Shown here in pieces: positions 39,506 through 52,500 of a stretch of 64,000 bases of DNA. The position numbers were made by a program, and so were the translations under genes. Source of the stretch: Thecamonas trahens ATCC 50062 (lineage: Eukaryota > Apusozoa > Apusomonadida > Apusomonadidae); the NCBI RefSeq assembly GCF_000142905.1, contig NW_013657670.1, positions 174,323-238,322 of the forward strand, read 5' to 3'. The stretch's first letter is position 1. The number at the start of each line of letters is the position of its first letter. The notes below the pieces were generated by a model, which saw only the letters and a list, made by a program, of their open reading frames with translations, was not told where the DNA came from and searched no databases.

Positions 39506-41803
39506 ATGTCCTCCGCCTCCCCACCCTCCACCTCCCTCACCCCGCTGTGCAATCAACTCCTCGCCACCCTCGAGGCGGCCACCTCGTCCTCGTCCCTAAC
39601 CGTCTCGCCGCCTCCCACTTCCTCGCCCGAGTCAAAGCCCAAGCCTGAGCCTGAGCCCAAGCCTGAGTCCAAGCATGAGCCTGAGCCCAAGCATGAGCCT
39701 GAGCATGAATTGAGCTTGTCGGTTGTCCATCCATCGTCACACACTCGTGCCATGTCGCTTGTCTCGCGCTTGCTGGCTGCTGCTGGTCGCGGTGCCGGAT
39801 CGAGTCTGACGCCCCCGTTGCTCGCTGCTCTCGATGTTGCTGATGCCGCTACGGGCGTCCTTGCTGCATTGGCTGCCTCGCCGCGGCACTCCAGGCCTGA
39901 CACTCCTAATGGGTCACTTGACACTGCCATGACTGTCTTTCGTGCCGCAAGCGCTAGGCTTGTGGCCGCAGTTAATGCCGACGCCGCCACTATGCCTGAT
40001 GAGGCGCTGTCGCTGAGGGCAGGCCTTCAGGCGCTGCAGGCGCTGACCGAGGACGCGCTGGCGTTGCTGGCGCACAGCCTACCATCGTGCCCGCAGTCGG
40101 TCCGAGCCGGCTTGGAGGACATTGCTACCGAGCTGGCGAGCGGCGCCTCGCGCGTACTGGCTCTCTGCCGCCAGTCAGCAGGTGGCGCGTCGCCTGCGGC
40201 CATGCACTCGGTCGCTGTGGAGGCGCAAGTCAACGATGTCATCGATGTCTTTGTCCGCATTGCCCACGCGCTTAAGGCATTTGTTGACCAGCCGGAGCTC
40301 TCTTCCACCCGCGCTGCAGTCCTTGGCGCTGCCAACGCGCTCCACGCCGCGGTTGACGCCTGCGAGCTCCTCAATCCGGCTCCTATCGCGCCGCTTCTTG
40401 TCCTGCACCCTTCGCGCCCGGCGTCGCGCGCTGCTGCCGCCGCCTGCGCCCCGCTCCATGCCCGTCCTGCAAGCGTCCTCATCGACGCGCTCGACGAGCT
40501 GGCGGCAGCAGTCAAGGCGTCGGGCGAGTGGCAGGCCGTCAACATGGCGGCATCACACTTTCTCGCTACCTACGCCGCACTCTCGACCGCGCACGTGGCG
40601 CAATCCCACGATCTGGTCTCGCCGGCCGTCAACGACGCGGTTGTGGCTGTTGCTGGCGCCGCCACCAAAATCGCTACTACCCGCGACTGCGAGTCGTCCG
40701 ACGCCATTGTCGCCTTTCACTCTGCTTCTGCCCGCGTTCGCGGCCTCCTCCTCCCGCTGCCTGCACCGCAACCAACTCCAGTCGTCGTCGCGCAGCCTGG
40801 CGTCGATGCTTTTGCCACGCCGCCTCCGCCTCCGTCCTCGCCTCCGTCCTCGCCTCCGTCCTCGCCTCCGTCCTCACGCCCGGCCTCGCCTCCGCCGGAC
40901 GTCGCGCTCTCGCTCCCGCCGCGCCCGCTGACCCGGACCGCAGGCTGCCTCCCGCTCGCCCTCGAGATCGAAGACCAGTTGGGCAACCTGCACCAGGTCT
41001 CTCATCCCGAGCGGCGGAAAGAGACGCTCGCCCAAGCACTCCGCCTCCAGTATAGCGTGCTCGAGCTGGTGGCGCAAGTCGGAGCCGCCCACCACGTTGC
41101 ACCTAGGTCGGTCATGGCACCAACACCGCAGCCGAGCTTGCAAGCCCACACCGCACGGACTGAACTCTACACTGCCGCCCTCGTCGCCGCCGACGCGGTC
41201 AAGAACGCCATCGCTGCCTGTGTCTCGGGCTCAGTCCACTTTCCGCGCTCGCGCAAGCTCGCCAACGCTGCGCTCGAGGAGCTCAAGGGCGCCATGGCCC
41301 AACCGGTGGCGGTCGAGCCCGAGCCGGTTCACCCAAGCGCTCTCGACCGTCTCGCAGTCTCGCCGTCGCTCGAGGCGTGCCAGATCACCTCGCGCGGCTC
41401 CAAAGCCGCCGATGCCCGCCAGCTCGCCACCACATGCAAGAACATGGTGGCTGCGCTCGCCGCCGGCGAAACGGACGAGCTCTTCTCGGCGCTCACCCGC
41501 GACGTCAACGCCGCCATCTCGCAGCTTCTCTCGTCGATGAGCAATCCACTGGGCCTCAGCTCGGCGCCAGGGCCGCGCGTCCACGGCGTCAAGCGCGAGC
41601 GCAGGCTCTCCGCACTCTCCTCGGACGACATCCCAGGCTCGTTTCTAGTCATGGACGCCACCGACGCCGCTGGCCGCCTCGTCTCGCACGCCGAGGCCGC
41701 GCATCGCGCCGGCGTCGGCACCACCCCCGACGGCGACGCCCTCTTGGGGCCGGTTCTCGACGCCATCAGCGCTGTCGAGTCCCACTTCAACAGGCTACAA
41801 TAG
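39506..41803 (+). CDS. Ala-rich alpha-helical protein of unknown family
   Basis: 765 residues. The start ATG at 39506 follows a CA-rich leader (context cacactATGt). After a Pro/Glu/Lys-repeat stretch (PKPEPEPKPE, about 38-70) come long amphipathic, Ala/Val/Leu-rich helices without coiled-coil regularity, broken by a Pro/Ser repeat (SSPPSSPPSS, about 445-465). The helix pattern (NMAASHFLATYAALSTAH, VNDAVVAVAGAATKIATT) recalls vinculin- or talin-type helical bundles, but no diagnostic motif was seen. Function unknown. Codon use is like its neighbours and no membrane segment or signal peptide is present. The gene lies just right of the assembly gap, so an upstream exon cannot be excluded. Its stop is 71 bases from the stop of the ADP/ATP carrier. 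Confidence 0.75.
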   Translation: MSSASPPSTSLTPLCNQLLATLEAATSSSSLTVSPPPTSSPESKPKPEPEPKPESKHEPEPKHEPEHELSLSVVHPSSHTRAMSLVSRLLAAAGRGAGSSLTPPLLAALDVADAATGVLAALAASPRHSRPDTPNGSLDTAMTVFRAASARLVAAVNADAATMPDEALSLRAGLQALQALTEDALALLAHSLPSCPQSVRAGLEDIATELASGASRVLALCRQSAGGASPAAMHSVAVEAQVNDVIDVFVRIAHALKAFVDQPELSSTRAAVLGAANALHAAVDACELLNPAPIAPLLVLHPSRPASRAAAAACAPLHARPASVLIDALDELAAAVKASGEWQAVNMAASHFLATYAALSTAHVAQSHDLVSPAVNDAVVAVAGAATKIATTRDCESSDAIVAFHSASARVRGLLLPLPAPQPTPVVVAQPGVDAFATPPPPPSSPPSSPPSSPPSSRPASPPPDVALSLPPRPLTRTAGCLPLALEIEDQLGNLHQVSHPERRKETLAQALRLQYSVLELVAQVGAAHHVAPRSVMAPTPQPSLQAHTARTELYTAALVAADAVKNAIAACVSGSVHFPRSRKLANAALEELKGAMAQPVAVEPEPVHPSALDRLAVSPSLEACQITSRGSKAADARQLATTCKNMVAALAAGETDELFSALTRDVNAAISQLLSSMSNPLGLSSAPGPRVHGVKRERRLSALSSDDIPGSFLVMDATDAAGRLVSHAEAAHRAGVGTTPDGDALLGPVLDAISAVESHFNRLQ

Positions 41804-41874
41804 CAATAGGCAATACCATCATCTGCTGCACAATGTTCGTCTTTGATGGGAGAGGGAAAACAGTGTGGGAGTGC

Positions 41875-43372
41875 TTACTCCTCGAGCTTGCCGTACTTGA
41901 GGTTGACGTAGGCAGCCTTGAGCTCGTCGAAACCGACAAGGACAAGAGCACCGGCGAGGCCACGGAGGACGTTCGAGCCGGCACCCTTGAAGAGGGCGGC
42001 GACACCCTCCTCCTTGAGGATCATGTTGAAGGCGCCGATCGACGACTTGTACTTGTTGGCGTTCTCGCCACCCGAAACCATCATCATGCGGCGACGGATG
42101 GTGTCGATCGGGTACGCGGCGATACCGGCGACGGTGGTCACGGCGTAGCCGAGGCCGAACTTGGCGAGGAAGCCGAGGTCCTTCATCATCGGGGCGACAG
42201 TGTCGAAGATGCCGAAGTAGGCACCGCGGTAGATGATGATACCGACGCACGAGATGACAAAGCCGTTGTAGACGCCACCCTTGAACCAGCCAGACTTGGC
42301 CGCGGTCTTGCGGATGCAGTCAATGGTACCGGTGAACTCGCGCTTGCCGCCAGTGCCGACATCGACAGCAAGCCGCGTCCGGGCAAAGTCGAGCGGGTAG
42401 ACAACGAGGAGCGAGGTGGCACCAGCGGCACCGCCAGACGCGACGTTCGAGTAGAGGCGCATGCCGAACGAGGCATCCTTCTCCACCTTGAAGATCTGCT
42501 TGTAGCGCTCCTTGAACATGAAGTTGAGGGCCTGGGTCGGGAAGTACCGCATGACGTTGGCCATGTTGCCACGCCAGAAGGCGGCGACACCCTGCTCCTT
42601 GGGCACACGCACGAGGCAATCCATGATGCCCTTGTACTCACCCTGGGCCTTGGCAGCTGTCATTCCACCATACCGTCGCCATTGGGGTGAGTCATTCGTC
42701 CGCCTGCCCAGCCCTGCCATTCCCTCGCGAAAAACGGCCGCAGCATCCCTCCAAACGGGGGAAAGGTCCACGACTGCCCACGGGCAAGCTGCACGCAGCC
42801 TGGCAGACACGCTCTCACGCGCTGCAACACGCACCACCACCTTCCATGCAGTGCCCCTACCGCACTACATCCCTGCGGCAGGGAGTAGCAGTGCACCAAG
42901 GCGGCGGCTGGGGTGGAGGGGGGGGGGGGAGGGGGCGGTCCCAAGCGGCAGTGGAGGCAAAAAATAATCTCTCTCCCTCCATCCACAAACGCGTCAAGCG
43001 GGACAGGCCAGGGGGGGGGGGGTCTGTGGACAAGGGTGCCCAGGCGGGTGTATGACCAAGCGGGAGGAGAGAGGGAAGGGGGAAAGGGGGGGAGCGGGAG
43101 GGGAGGGGGGAACTGGCTGTGGACGTACCCGCGGACTCGCCCTGGTTCTGGAGGAGGAGCTTGATGCGCTCGATGGGGGCGGCGATGGTCTTGGAGATGG
43201 CAGCAGCGGTACCACCGAGGAGGAAGTCCTCGGCACCGTTCAGCTTGCGCGACTGCTTCTTCTTCTCAGCGCCGGCAGCAGCGACAACCTGGAACGAGGC
43301 CTTGGCCGACGGCATGGCCGTGGTCGCGAACGACGACGGCATGGCCGTGTACGACGAGATCGACGAGAACAT
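41875..43372 (-). CDS. Mitochondrial ADP/ATP carrier, one intron
   Basis: A 341-residue solute carrier family 25 protein that exchanges ADP and ATP across the inner mitochondrial membrane. The nucleotide-carrier signature RRRMMM is present ([14 protein letters not shown]). The three repeats show [27 protein letters not shown] and [11 protein letters not shown], and [20 protein letters not shown] is typical of AACs. Exon 1 is 43129-43372 and exon 2 is 41875-42656. The junction reads [18 protein letters not shown], a perfect fit to the family. The N-terminus has about 40 extra Ser/Ala/Met/Lys residues before the carrier core ([11 protein letters not shown]), possibly a targeting extension. The start ATG at 43372 is the first in frame. 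Confidence 0.95.
42657..43128 (-). other. Intron of the ADP/ATP carrier gene
   Basis: 472 bases, phase 1, from GTACGTCC to GACAG on the minus strand. The sense strand is C-rich with several C homopolymers. Removing it restores a continuous carrier protein (1,026 coding bases in total). Confidence 0.88.
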
Positions 43373-43525
43373 TGTTCAATAAACTCGAGAGGGGTGCCAA
43401 ATCGCCGAATGCTGAACTCGTTCTCGCTCGCCCGACCGGCCGACTCCGGCCGACCGACTGCCCAACTCGCGCGAGTCGGGTCGACTCAAAGTCTCCATTT
43501 CCCGCCCCTATTTTTTGGCTTTCTG
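43373..43525. promoter_or_regulatory. Short region between carrier start and dynein stop
   Basis: 153 bases hold the ADP/ATP carrier promoter and the dynein 3' end. Inverted repeats built on CGGCCGACT and GACTC are visible near 43433-43490. No gene. Confidence 0.35.
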
Positions 43526-46500
43526 TCACAGATCGCTAGCAAGGATTGCCACGCCGGCCTGGTAGTACTCGGCGCTTGGCGTATCCACTGGCTTGGCCAG
43601 CTGAAGCTCAAGGAGGAGCTGCCGCCGCGACGCGTCAAGGTAGAGCGGGGCGATGATGACAGCCGCTGCCGCCGGGGCCTCCACCGACTCGCGGTGCTTC
43701 CAGCTGAAGATCATGGTCGGGAGCGCGTTGCGCGGCGAGGACGAGAGCTCCAGGCCCGAAGTCGCAACCGGCCAATGCGCGTTGTCTGCTGCAAGGTCTA
43801 GCATGGCAAACGACTGGTCGTCAAGCCGCGCCGCCGATCCGGGCGCCACCGCAAGCACGAGCTCCTCCAGCGGCCATCCGCGTGACTGCGCCGCGTACTG
43901 CCGCGACGCCGTGATGTACGCCTCGGGTGAAAAGAGCCGGCCAAGCCTGAGCCCCGTCTTGCCGCACTCGGCAGCCGGATCGTGCGCTACACGCCCGAGC
44001 TCGCTCAGTCGTTCGCCCAAGTTGGCCACAAACGCCGCCACAGACGTGTCTGGAGGAATCGGGTACGCCCGCCACGAGCCCGGCACCACCCCTGTTGACA
44101 GGTCGTCCACCAGACCGCGGAGGTAGTTGGTCACCTTGACCTCGCCCACGCAGTAGCGTGCCACAGACTGCAGGTCACCCATGACTGTCGCCTTCAGCTC
44201 CAGCGCACGCGAGACCTCACGCTCCAGGCACCGGTACAGCGGGTTGAGCATCGCCTCCTGATCCAACGCCATCGGCTTGAGCGGCGGCGTTACGTCCGCC
44301 AAGCCTGTCCGCCACCGCTCAGCCGCGCTGCCAAGCTCGCGCATCCACGCTGGAGCACCAGCGCTTCCGCTATCGTCCTCAGCAGCTGTTAGCACAAGGT
44401 CGTCGTCCGCGACTGCCACCAGCTTGCGCGCCGCCGCCACCAACGCCTCGCCCTTGGCAGCAAGTACCACATTCTCGGCGTTGGCCGGCAGCCCCAGCCA
44501 GGCAGGTGTCTGCGAGTCAGGAAGCTCGCGGACAAACGCCGTGAAGTGCGCCTTGACACTGGCATTCGCCGGAAACGCGAGCCCGGCCTCGAGCCCGGGC
44601 GAGCCCGGCGTGATGAGCCACCCGCCACCCAGAAGCTGCGGCGTGAGCAGCGTCTCCACAAACGCGCCCAGCAGCCGCCCGTCAAACTCGTTGTCGATCC
44701 GTCCGCCGTACACACACACCGCCAGCAGCGTCGAGAGCGCCGCCCAAGGAATCTCGCCCTCGCCGCGCTCGCCCACCCAGTAGTCGACAGATGCCAGCGC
44801 AGACCGCATGTCGGCGTCGTTGAACTCGTACGACTGTGCAAAGCCAAGCGGGAGGTAGGCCAGCCGCTCCTGAAGGAGCGCGTGAAGCCATGCTACCAGA
44901 AAGTACAGCTTGGCCCGCGAAGGACTCGCCCCATCAAACCGCTCCACGTCGATCGACGCCAACGACCGCGTCAAATTAGCCTTGATTCCGGGCGGTGGCT
45001 CAAAGACAAAGACCCGTGAGATCCGCAACAAGTTGGCCGGCAAATTATCCGACACCTCGCCGGTCATAAAGACACGGAACGAGGCCTTGGCCTCCAGCGC
45101 ATGAATCTTTTTCTCCAGCTGAACAAGCCAGTTGGGCGCAAGGTGCACGTTCTTAAGCAGGACCCATGTGCCCGAACGTGCCGCTGCTGCCACGGCAGCC
45201 TCGGCTGCCGCAAAGCCCTCCGGTGACCCAATCGCAATCGACGCGCACGAGACGCCAGCAGCCGCCACAAGATCATCCACCTTGCCCGACGCGTCGTGTC
45301 CGGGCCGCGAGACAAGAAGCAGCGGATTCGCCGGCCCCACCTGGCTCTCCACCACCTGACCGAGCTCAAGCGCACCGGGCTCGAGAAAGGCCGCGCCAAA
45401 CACCGCAGCCACAAACAGCCGCAGCGCCGCGAGCAGGCGGTCCGGTCGCGCCACCTTGATCGCCACAAGATGCAGAAACGCTGCCCGCGCACCGCCTAGT
45501 CCACTCCCGCTCGCGGTAAGCATCGAGCTCGGCAGCTGCCGCTCGGCAGGCACAGACAGGTCAGTCAGCGCCCCACTTGACAGCAGCGCCGGCAGCGTCG
45601 GTGCATACCACTCGAGCGATGCAAGATCCGCTAGACTCGTCGCAGGACTCTCAAACGCCGCAAGCGCGTCCGCAGGCAGCGGCGTACCCGCGGCGTTGAG
45701 CCGGAGCTTGGCGAACTCAAACGCGAGGACCAACTTGTGGTCATTGAGCAAGCCGGCCTCAACCCGGCTGTACAGCGTGTCAAACAGAGCACCCAGTCGT
45801 GCGTCCAGCCGTGCCGTAGCCTCGCTCGCATCCAGCGGAACAGCAAGAACGTAGTCAAACGCGGTGAGGAAGAACGCGAGCGAGTACTGGTACAGCGGCG
45901 CAAGGGCTGCCAACCGCTGCAAGCAGAAGAAAATGGCTGCAGACGCCGACGCCATCGGCGAGTACGTCTCTTCCACAGCCGCAACCTCGGCCATGACCAC
46001 GTCCGCGTCCGCTGCCTTGGACGCAATGTCCGCCGCATCGGCCTTGAGCGACTCGAGTGAGGTCACCACCGCGTCGTTGTCCAGAAGCGAGCCCTCGGCC
46101 GACGACAGAGTCTTCAGCAGTTGCGCCTCCATCGCCCGCAGCTTGACTCGGAACTCGCCTTGGACCTTGAGCAGCTCGGCACGCTTGGCGTCGATGTCTG
46201 GCCGCTCAGACTTGAGAAGCCGCGAGAGGCACTGCGACGAGAGTGACGCCGGCGTCACCGTAAAGTTGACAAACGTGACCCGCGAACAGAGGTCGGGCGC
46301 AAAGTTGAACGAAGGGTCGCGCGTCGCAAGGAAGAGCGAAAACGCCGGAGAGTAGTCAATGTCCTGGTCGCCAAGCTGGATAAGCACACGCCCGCCGACC
46401 CGACGCAGCTCGCGGTTGAGCACGGGATTGATGACCGGATCGTACGCCTCCACATCCTGCAGCAGCAGCGGCGTTCCAAACCGCAGCGCTGCCTCGAGGT

Positions 46501-49500
46501 GCTTGAGAAAGTTGGGATCGAGGAACGACGACTTGACCATCCGCGACGACGCGTTTGCCGCGCACACAAACTCAATGCCCTGTCCAGCAGGATCGATAAT
46601 GAGTGGGTACCGGTTGTACTTGTTGAGCATGATCGCGTTGAGCGTGCAGAGCGAGTCGACAGGTAGGCCGAGCTCTTGCCAGGCCAGCTCCTCCGCCGGC
46701 GTCGCCAGCAGCGCGTTGAGGTCGAGGCTGGCGTCAAACGGAATCCGTGCACTCTGCAGCGCCGACGACCACGCCGTCACCAGTGCCGCCCGGAACGAGG
46801 CGTCAAACACTCCGCCATACGCCAGCATCGACGCTGCCAGCAGAATGTCGCCCGTCACAGATGCCAGCTGTGCGTCAAACGCCGCTGCCTCCTCAGACCA
46901 CCGCACCTTTTCGGTCGAGAGCGAGGCCAGCAGTCGCGTCGATCGCTCCACCTTGGTCGCTGTCTCCTCCAACTGTGCCGCAATCATCTGCGTCTCGGCA
47001 ATGAGCGCCGAGTACTCGTCCTTGTACTGCGCAATCGACGCTTCCAGCGTCGAAATTGTCGCATCCAGCGTAGCCTGCTTGGCAAGCATCGCCTCGGCCT
47101 CGGCCTCGTACTTGGCCAGCTCCGCCCGAAGCGGCTCCACGCGGTGCAGAATATCCGAGTACTGCACAATGGCCCGGAACCACTTGCACAGCGGGCCGCA
47201 CGCTTGCGACGCCTTGTTGATAACCTCCGGCACAAACTCGGGGTCCTCCAGGTACTTGCCCATCAGCTTGGCCCGCAGCGGCGGCGCAATCGTCTCGGCG
47301 TCAAACGAGATGATGTCCGGGATAAACGTCCGCCCGGCCATCAGCTTCTTGATCGCCTTCCACGACAGGTCCGTCGCGCCGAGGAGCGACGCCACGGCCT
47401 CCATTGTCTTCTTGATCTTTGATGGCGGGTTGGCCAGCGCGCGGACTTCGTCGAGATGCCGCTTCTTGATGCCCTTCACCGCGGCCTCGGCCGACCGCAC
47501 CATCGGCTCTGCTGCGTTCAGGTCCGCGAGCGCCACCTTGCGCTGTGCTTCCACCTCGACAAGCTTCTCAGCAACCTGCGCCGCAATTATCTCCGAGTCG
47601 GCCTTCTTCAGCTCCGCCTCCTGTTGGTCTACCACCATCTGCTTCAGCTTGGCCTCGGCAAGCTCATTCTTCTCCGCGAGCGTCAACTTGGTTGTCGCCA
47701 GCGTCGACTGCAACTCACGGATCGAAGACTCGGTCTGGATAAGCTTGTCAAGCCCGTTGGTGAGGTGCTCCTGCTGCTCGGTGAGGCTCGAGTGCCGCTC
47801 GCTGTGCAGGGCGGTGTAGTGCTGGATAGCGTCCAGAAAGTGCCGCGGCGTGATGTGGGTGTGCGTGGCATGCGGCGTGGCAGCAAGCGTGTTGGCCGCC
47901 ACCGTCGCCGTCGCATGGACCGAAACAAGCGTCGAAGCAACAGCTGCCAGCGCGCCCTCACCACCCTCGTCGTCGTCGACCAGCGTCAGCACGCTCTCCA
48001 GCGGCGCAAGGAACTCCTCCGCCACCACCTGCAGCGCAGACCTCGACCAGTCGCCGAACCAGTCGAGAACGCACCGGTTGAACAGCGCCGGCGAGGTCGA
48101 CGACCGGTTCTCAAACCCGCCGCCCGCAGGGTTCATCGTAAACACCACATGCAAGTTGTCGATGATCTGGTTGGTGAACCATTCGTAGGCCTCGTCGTCT
48201 GACTCGATGAGGTCACCGGCCGCCAGCGCCGCGTCCTTGGTCTGGGTCATCAGCGCGTTCCAGTCCTCGCCTTCAAACAGGCCTGGGATCTCGCCGTTGG
48301 CCAGCAGCGTGTTCATCCGCTCGAGGAAGCCCGTGTCCTTGATGTTCGACTCGTCAAAGATGAAGCAAATCTTCTCGCAGTTTGCACCCGCCCGGCTCAG
48401 CACCGTTCGCAAGTCCTCGTCAAAGTCGTCGCCCGAGTACGCGTTCGAGCCGCGAATGGTAAAGACAGAGAGACCGTTCATCCAGGCCACAAACCGTGAC
48501 AGCACCGTCTTGCCGGCGCCAGACTGCCCGATCAGCAGCAAGTGACCTTGCTTCTGGTGGAAGACGCGATCAATGCGAAGAATGTGGTCCAGCACCTCGT
48601 CAAAGAGCACCAGCCGCACGTCGAGCTCCTCCTCGCAAAAGACCCGGAGCTTGGCATTGACAAACGCCCGAAGTTCGGCCCGCTCCACACTCTCGTAGTG
48701 CTTCGAGAGCCACGACGAGAACAGGATCGGCCGCGCAAGCGACAACGCCAGCGCCTCCTCGTCCATGATGCTGCCCATGTGCTTGGCCGCCACCGCGTCG
48801 AGCGTGGTGTCGGTCCACTGAGCCTCGTCCGGCGAGACGAGCCGGTCCTGGAACAGTCGCAGGCCTTCGTGTGCCCAGATGCGAAGAGCGTCGCCGAGCG
48901 TCGGCGACCTCGGCGCGGCAAGCAGAGCGTCGTGAAGGCCGCGGACCCAGCGCGTGAGCTCGCGCGGTGAGTAGATGTAGTGTTGCTGTGCGTCAGGCGT
49001 AAACTTGGCCTGTGAGAGCGTGTAGAACTCGACCATACAGTGAGTGAGCGGCTCCCAGTGAGGAGCGAGCGCAGGGTGTGGCTTGAGCAGCGCCCGCGCA
49101 AAGGTGCCATAGATCTGGACCAGCGAGTCGTACGCCGGGTAGTCGCAGAGAACCAGCGGCGCGTGCCGCAGGAACCGGTGGGTTAGCGGCGTCCGGCCCG
49201 GGTCTGTTGGCGGGTTGCACGCACCCACAAACTGAATCCGCGCCAGCGAAATCCACGCCATGTCCGACGTTCGCCAATACCCGTTGTGCTCCACAAGCTG
49301 ACGCAAAAAGGTGATGACCGCCTGCGTCCCATACGCGTCTGGCGTCGGGAGGTTGATCTCGTCGCAAAAGACCACAATCCACTTGTCTGGAGCCGTCGGC
49401 GCGAGCACAAGCCCTCCTGCGGTCCGCGTCACCGTGCACTTTTGGTGGAGCGTCGAGAGAACGAGCTCAGGTGAGGTCGCCGCCGAAAAGTTGATCGGAC

Positions 49501-52500
49501 AAACCTCATAGTTGGACGCCTTACGGAGCGTCGAGAAGAGCGTCATCGTCTTACCCGAGCCCGGTGGCCCACACAGCAGCAACGGCTTGTGCTGCGCCAT
49601 CCACGCAAACAGTACGTCGACGTGACGAGTCGTGTCGACCGTCTGAATGACGGTCTTGCCGATGGCCGACGGTGCGACGTCAACGCGTGGGACGTGCGAG
49701 GTCCACGGCGTCCATGCCTCGCCACCGCGCACAGAGAACGCTGCCTCGTAGTCGATGATTGGCGCCGCGTCGGGCGGAAAGACAAGATCGAGCTCGCGCT
49801 GCGCTGCGCAGTGCTTTGCGAGCCAGTGCGAGAATGCAACGCGGTCCGAAATCGGCGCCGAGCCCGACAGCGCCCACACCAGCGCGTAGAGGAACTTGCA
49901 CCGCAGGTAGCTCGCCACGCGTGCTGCAGGCAGCGCAAAGTCGGGTGACTTGGCCTGCGCCGCGACTACTGTCGCTACACCCGCGTCCAGGAGCGAAAAG
50001 AATGCCGAGAGCACACGGAACCGCGTGTAGTCCATGACATGGCTGTACTCCTCGGCGTGATCAAGGGCCGCAGGGAGCAAGTTCGCCAGCAGCGGCCCAA
50101 ACACCTCGGCTGCTGCTGCCTGCAGCGCCATCGCTGCTGGCGTCGCCTTAAGGTCGTGGTGCGAGGTGACAAGCTGCGACCGGAGCGACGAGAGGTAGTG
50201 CGCAGAGACCATCGGGAGCGAGAGTGTTGATGCCGAGAACCAGACCATGCCTGTCCGCGAGACCGTGGCAAGTGTAGCGTGCTCGAGGTCCTGTACCTCA
50301 AACATGATACGGGTGTTCGACGGAAGTGCCAGCCGCTCGCCGTTGGGCAGCGTGAGCAGCTTGTTGTCGTCGAGCAGCGAGTTCATGTTCTCCACCCACT
50401 CCGGATCGACATCGCCGTCGAAAATGATCCAGTGCCGTGCCGACCGACCAAGGGTGCCACTCGCAGGCTCACCTTTGTCGTCGCCGCTTGCCACACTGTC
50501 ATCATCGTTGCCAGCCGCAGCTTCGGCTGCCGCCTCCTTGGCCGCCGCCGCCGCCGACGCCGTTGAACTGATGATTGCGCGCAGCGTGTGAGTGAGCAGG
50601 CCGTCGCGCCACTCACGGGTCGTCGGGTCCAGCGAGCCGTACAAATCGTCCTTGTGGATGGCTTTGGGGTCGATGACGTACGCGTGGCATGAGGTTTCCG
50701 GCTCCAGAATCTCGTACGCGGCGAGCAGCGTCCGCCACGCCGACGACTTGCCCGAGCCGGCCGGACCGACAAGCATCACGCCGTGATTGAGATTGAGGAT
50801 CGAGTGGAGCTGAAGAATCTTGTCGAGCCACGTTCCGCCGCCGGAAGCGCTCACTTCTGGATTCAGAGCTGCGTCCGAGAGTACGTAGTGTGACGCGTCG
50901 GCGGCAGAGGTGATGGCAGCCACAAGGGCAGCACGGTCCGGTTCCGGCAGCGCAGCCGCTGGGAACACGTCCGAGAGCAGCGAGTGAAGGAGCGGAATGT
51001 CGGGTGCTACGAGCTTGGGGATAAGCGTCTCGCAAATAGATTGCAGCAACACGTCCTGCTCAAACTTGGTGGCGTCCAAGCCGGGCCCGTTGTCGCCGCC
51101 GGCAATGAGCCGCTGGCGCTTGATGTTGCCTGCCGAGACAAGGACAGACTTGAGTGAGCGAAGGCCAAAGTCGTAGTGCGACTGCTCCGAGAGTTGCTCG
51201 TGGCAGAGCTTGAAAAGCGGCACCACCTTGCCGGCGAGTCGCTCGGCAGTGGCAAAGCCCTGCGAGAAGAGCATGACCTGCCCGATGAGCTCCTTGTCCG
51301 GCACGGTCATGGCCATAGGGCGGAAGAGCTGCTTGAGGTTGTCCGGCAGGTTGGACCGCCCAGCGTAGCCCGGATTCATGGTGATGAAAATGCCAACGTC
51401 TTGCGAGAGCGGAACCGACGAGCCGAGGAGCTGCACCCGCTCTGCGCCGGCTTGCAGCGTCAGCTGGATGGTCTGGATCTGCTGCGAGACGGCCGAGAGC
51501 ATGCGTTCGGCGAGCCGGTTAAATTCGTCAAAGCAACCCCAGGCGCCGACCTGGCAGAGGCCCACAAAGATTCGGCCCATGGCCTGGACATCAAAGTTCT
51601 CGTCGCAGCAAAAGACAAGCACAAAGCGGCCGAGCTGGGCGCCGAGCGCCTTGACAGACTCGGTCTTGCCGGTTCCGGCGGGGCCAAACGGCGCGCCGCC
51701 GAGTCGCTGGTCAAGCGCCTGAGTGAGCGTGAGGTAGCATCGGTCAGTGAGCGGAGTGGTGACGAGCTTGGACTGGACTCCGAGGTACTCAAAGCCGTAC
51801 ACAAACTCGGCGTTGGCCATGGCGACAGTGAAGCTGCTAGTCACCGGTGTGGCCTCGTCGCTTGAGAGGTAGAAGCGCATGGTGTTGAGCCAGGCAAACG
51901 GGAGGCTCTCGCGGTCGTAGCCAGATCCGCTGGTGAGCGCCGGCTCGGCGCCCAGCGTCCGCAGCATGTCGCGCTGGTGGACCAGCTCGGTAATGAGGTG
52001 CTCAAACTTCTTGCGGGTGTTGACCGGGTGTGGATCGAGGACTGATGCTGCCAGGTAGCCCAGTAGCTTCTGGATGTCGTCGCCGATGCCTGTGTTCGGC
52101 GCCGCGCCGCTCATCAGGTTGGCCTCGACGGTGGTGGTAAAGTAGACTTGCGCCGCGAGGGTAAGGATCTGGTCCGGGTAGGCAGTCACCCAGGCAAAGT
52201 ACAGGTTGTCGCTGTCAGCTTTTGTACCTTCCGCACCAACAGCTGCCATGGCGGCTGGCAGCTCGGCGACGGCGTCTTGCAGTGCAAGCGCCAGCGTTTC
52301 CTTCATCTCGGTCTCGAGCGCGCGGAGCCAGTCGTTGATGCGGGCGTGGGCGGTGGTCTCAAGCGGGTGTGCAAAGGGCACAACCTCGCCCGACGACGAG
52401 ACCATGGCAGTGAGAAGGGTATCGGAACCGGGCTCTGTCTCCAGCGACGCGATGCCGGCAAACATTTTCTTGAGGTGCTTGACGATCTTGCTCAGGTCGT

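Noticed and set aside
38683-39648. Long open frames across the N run on both strands
   Set aside because: They exist only because the 634 N bases contain no stop codons. The helical protein is started at the first ATG right of the gap (39506).
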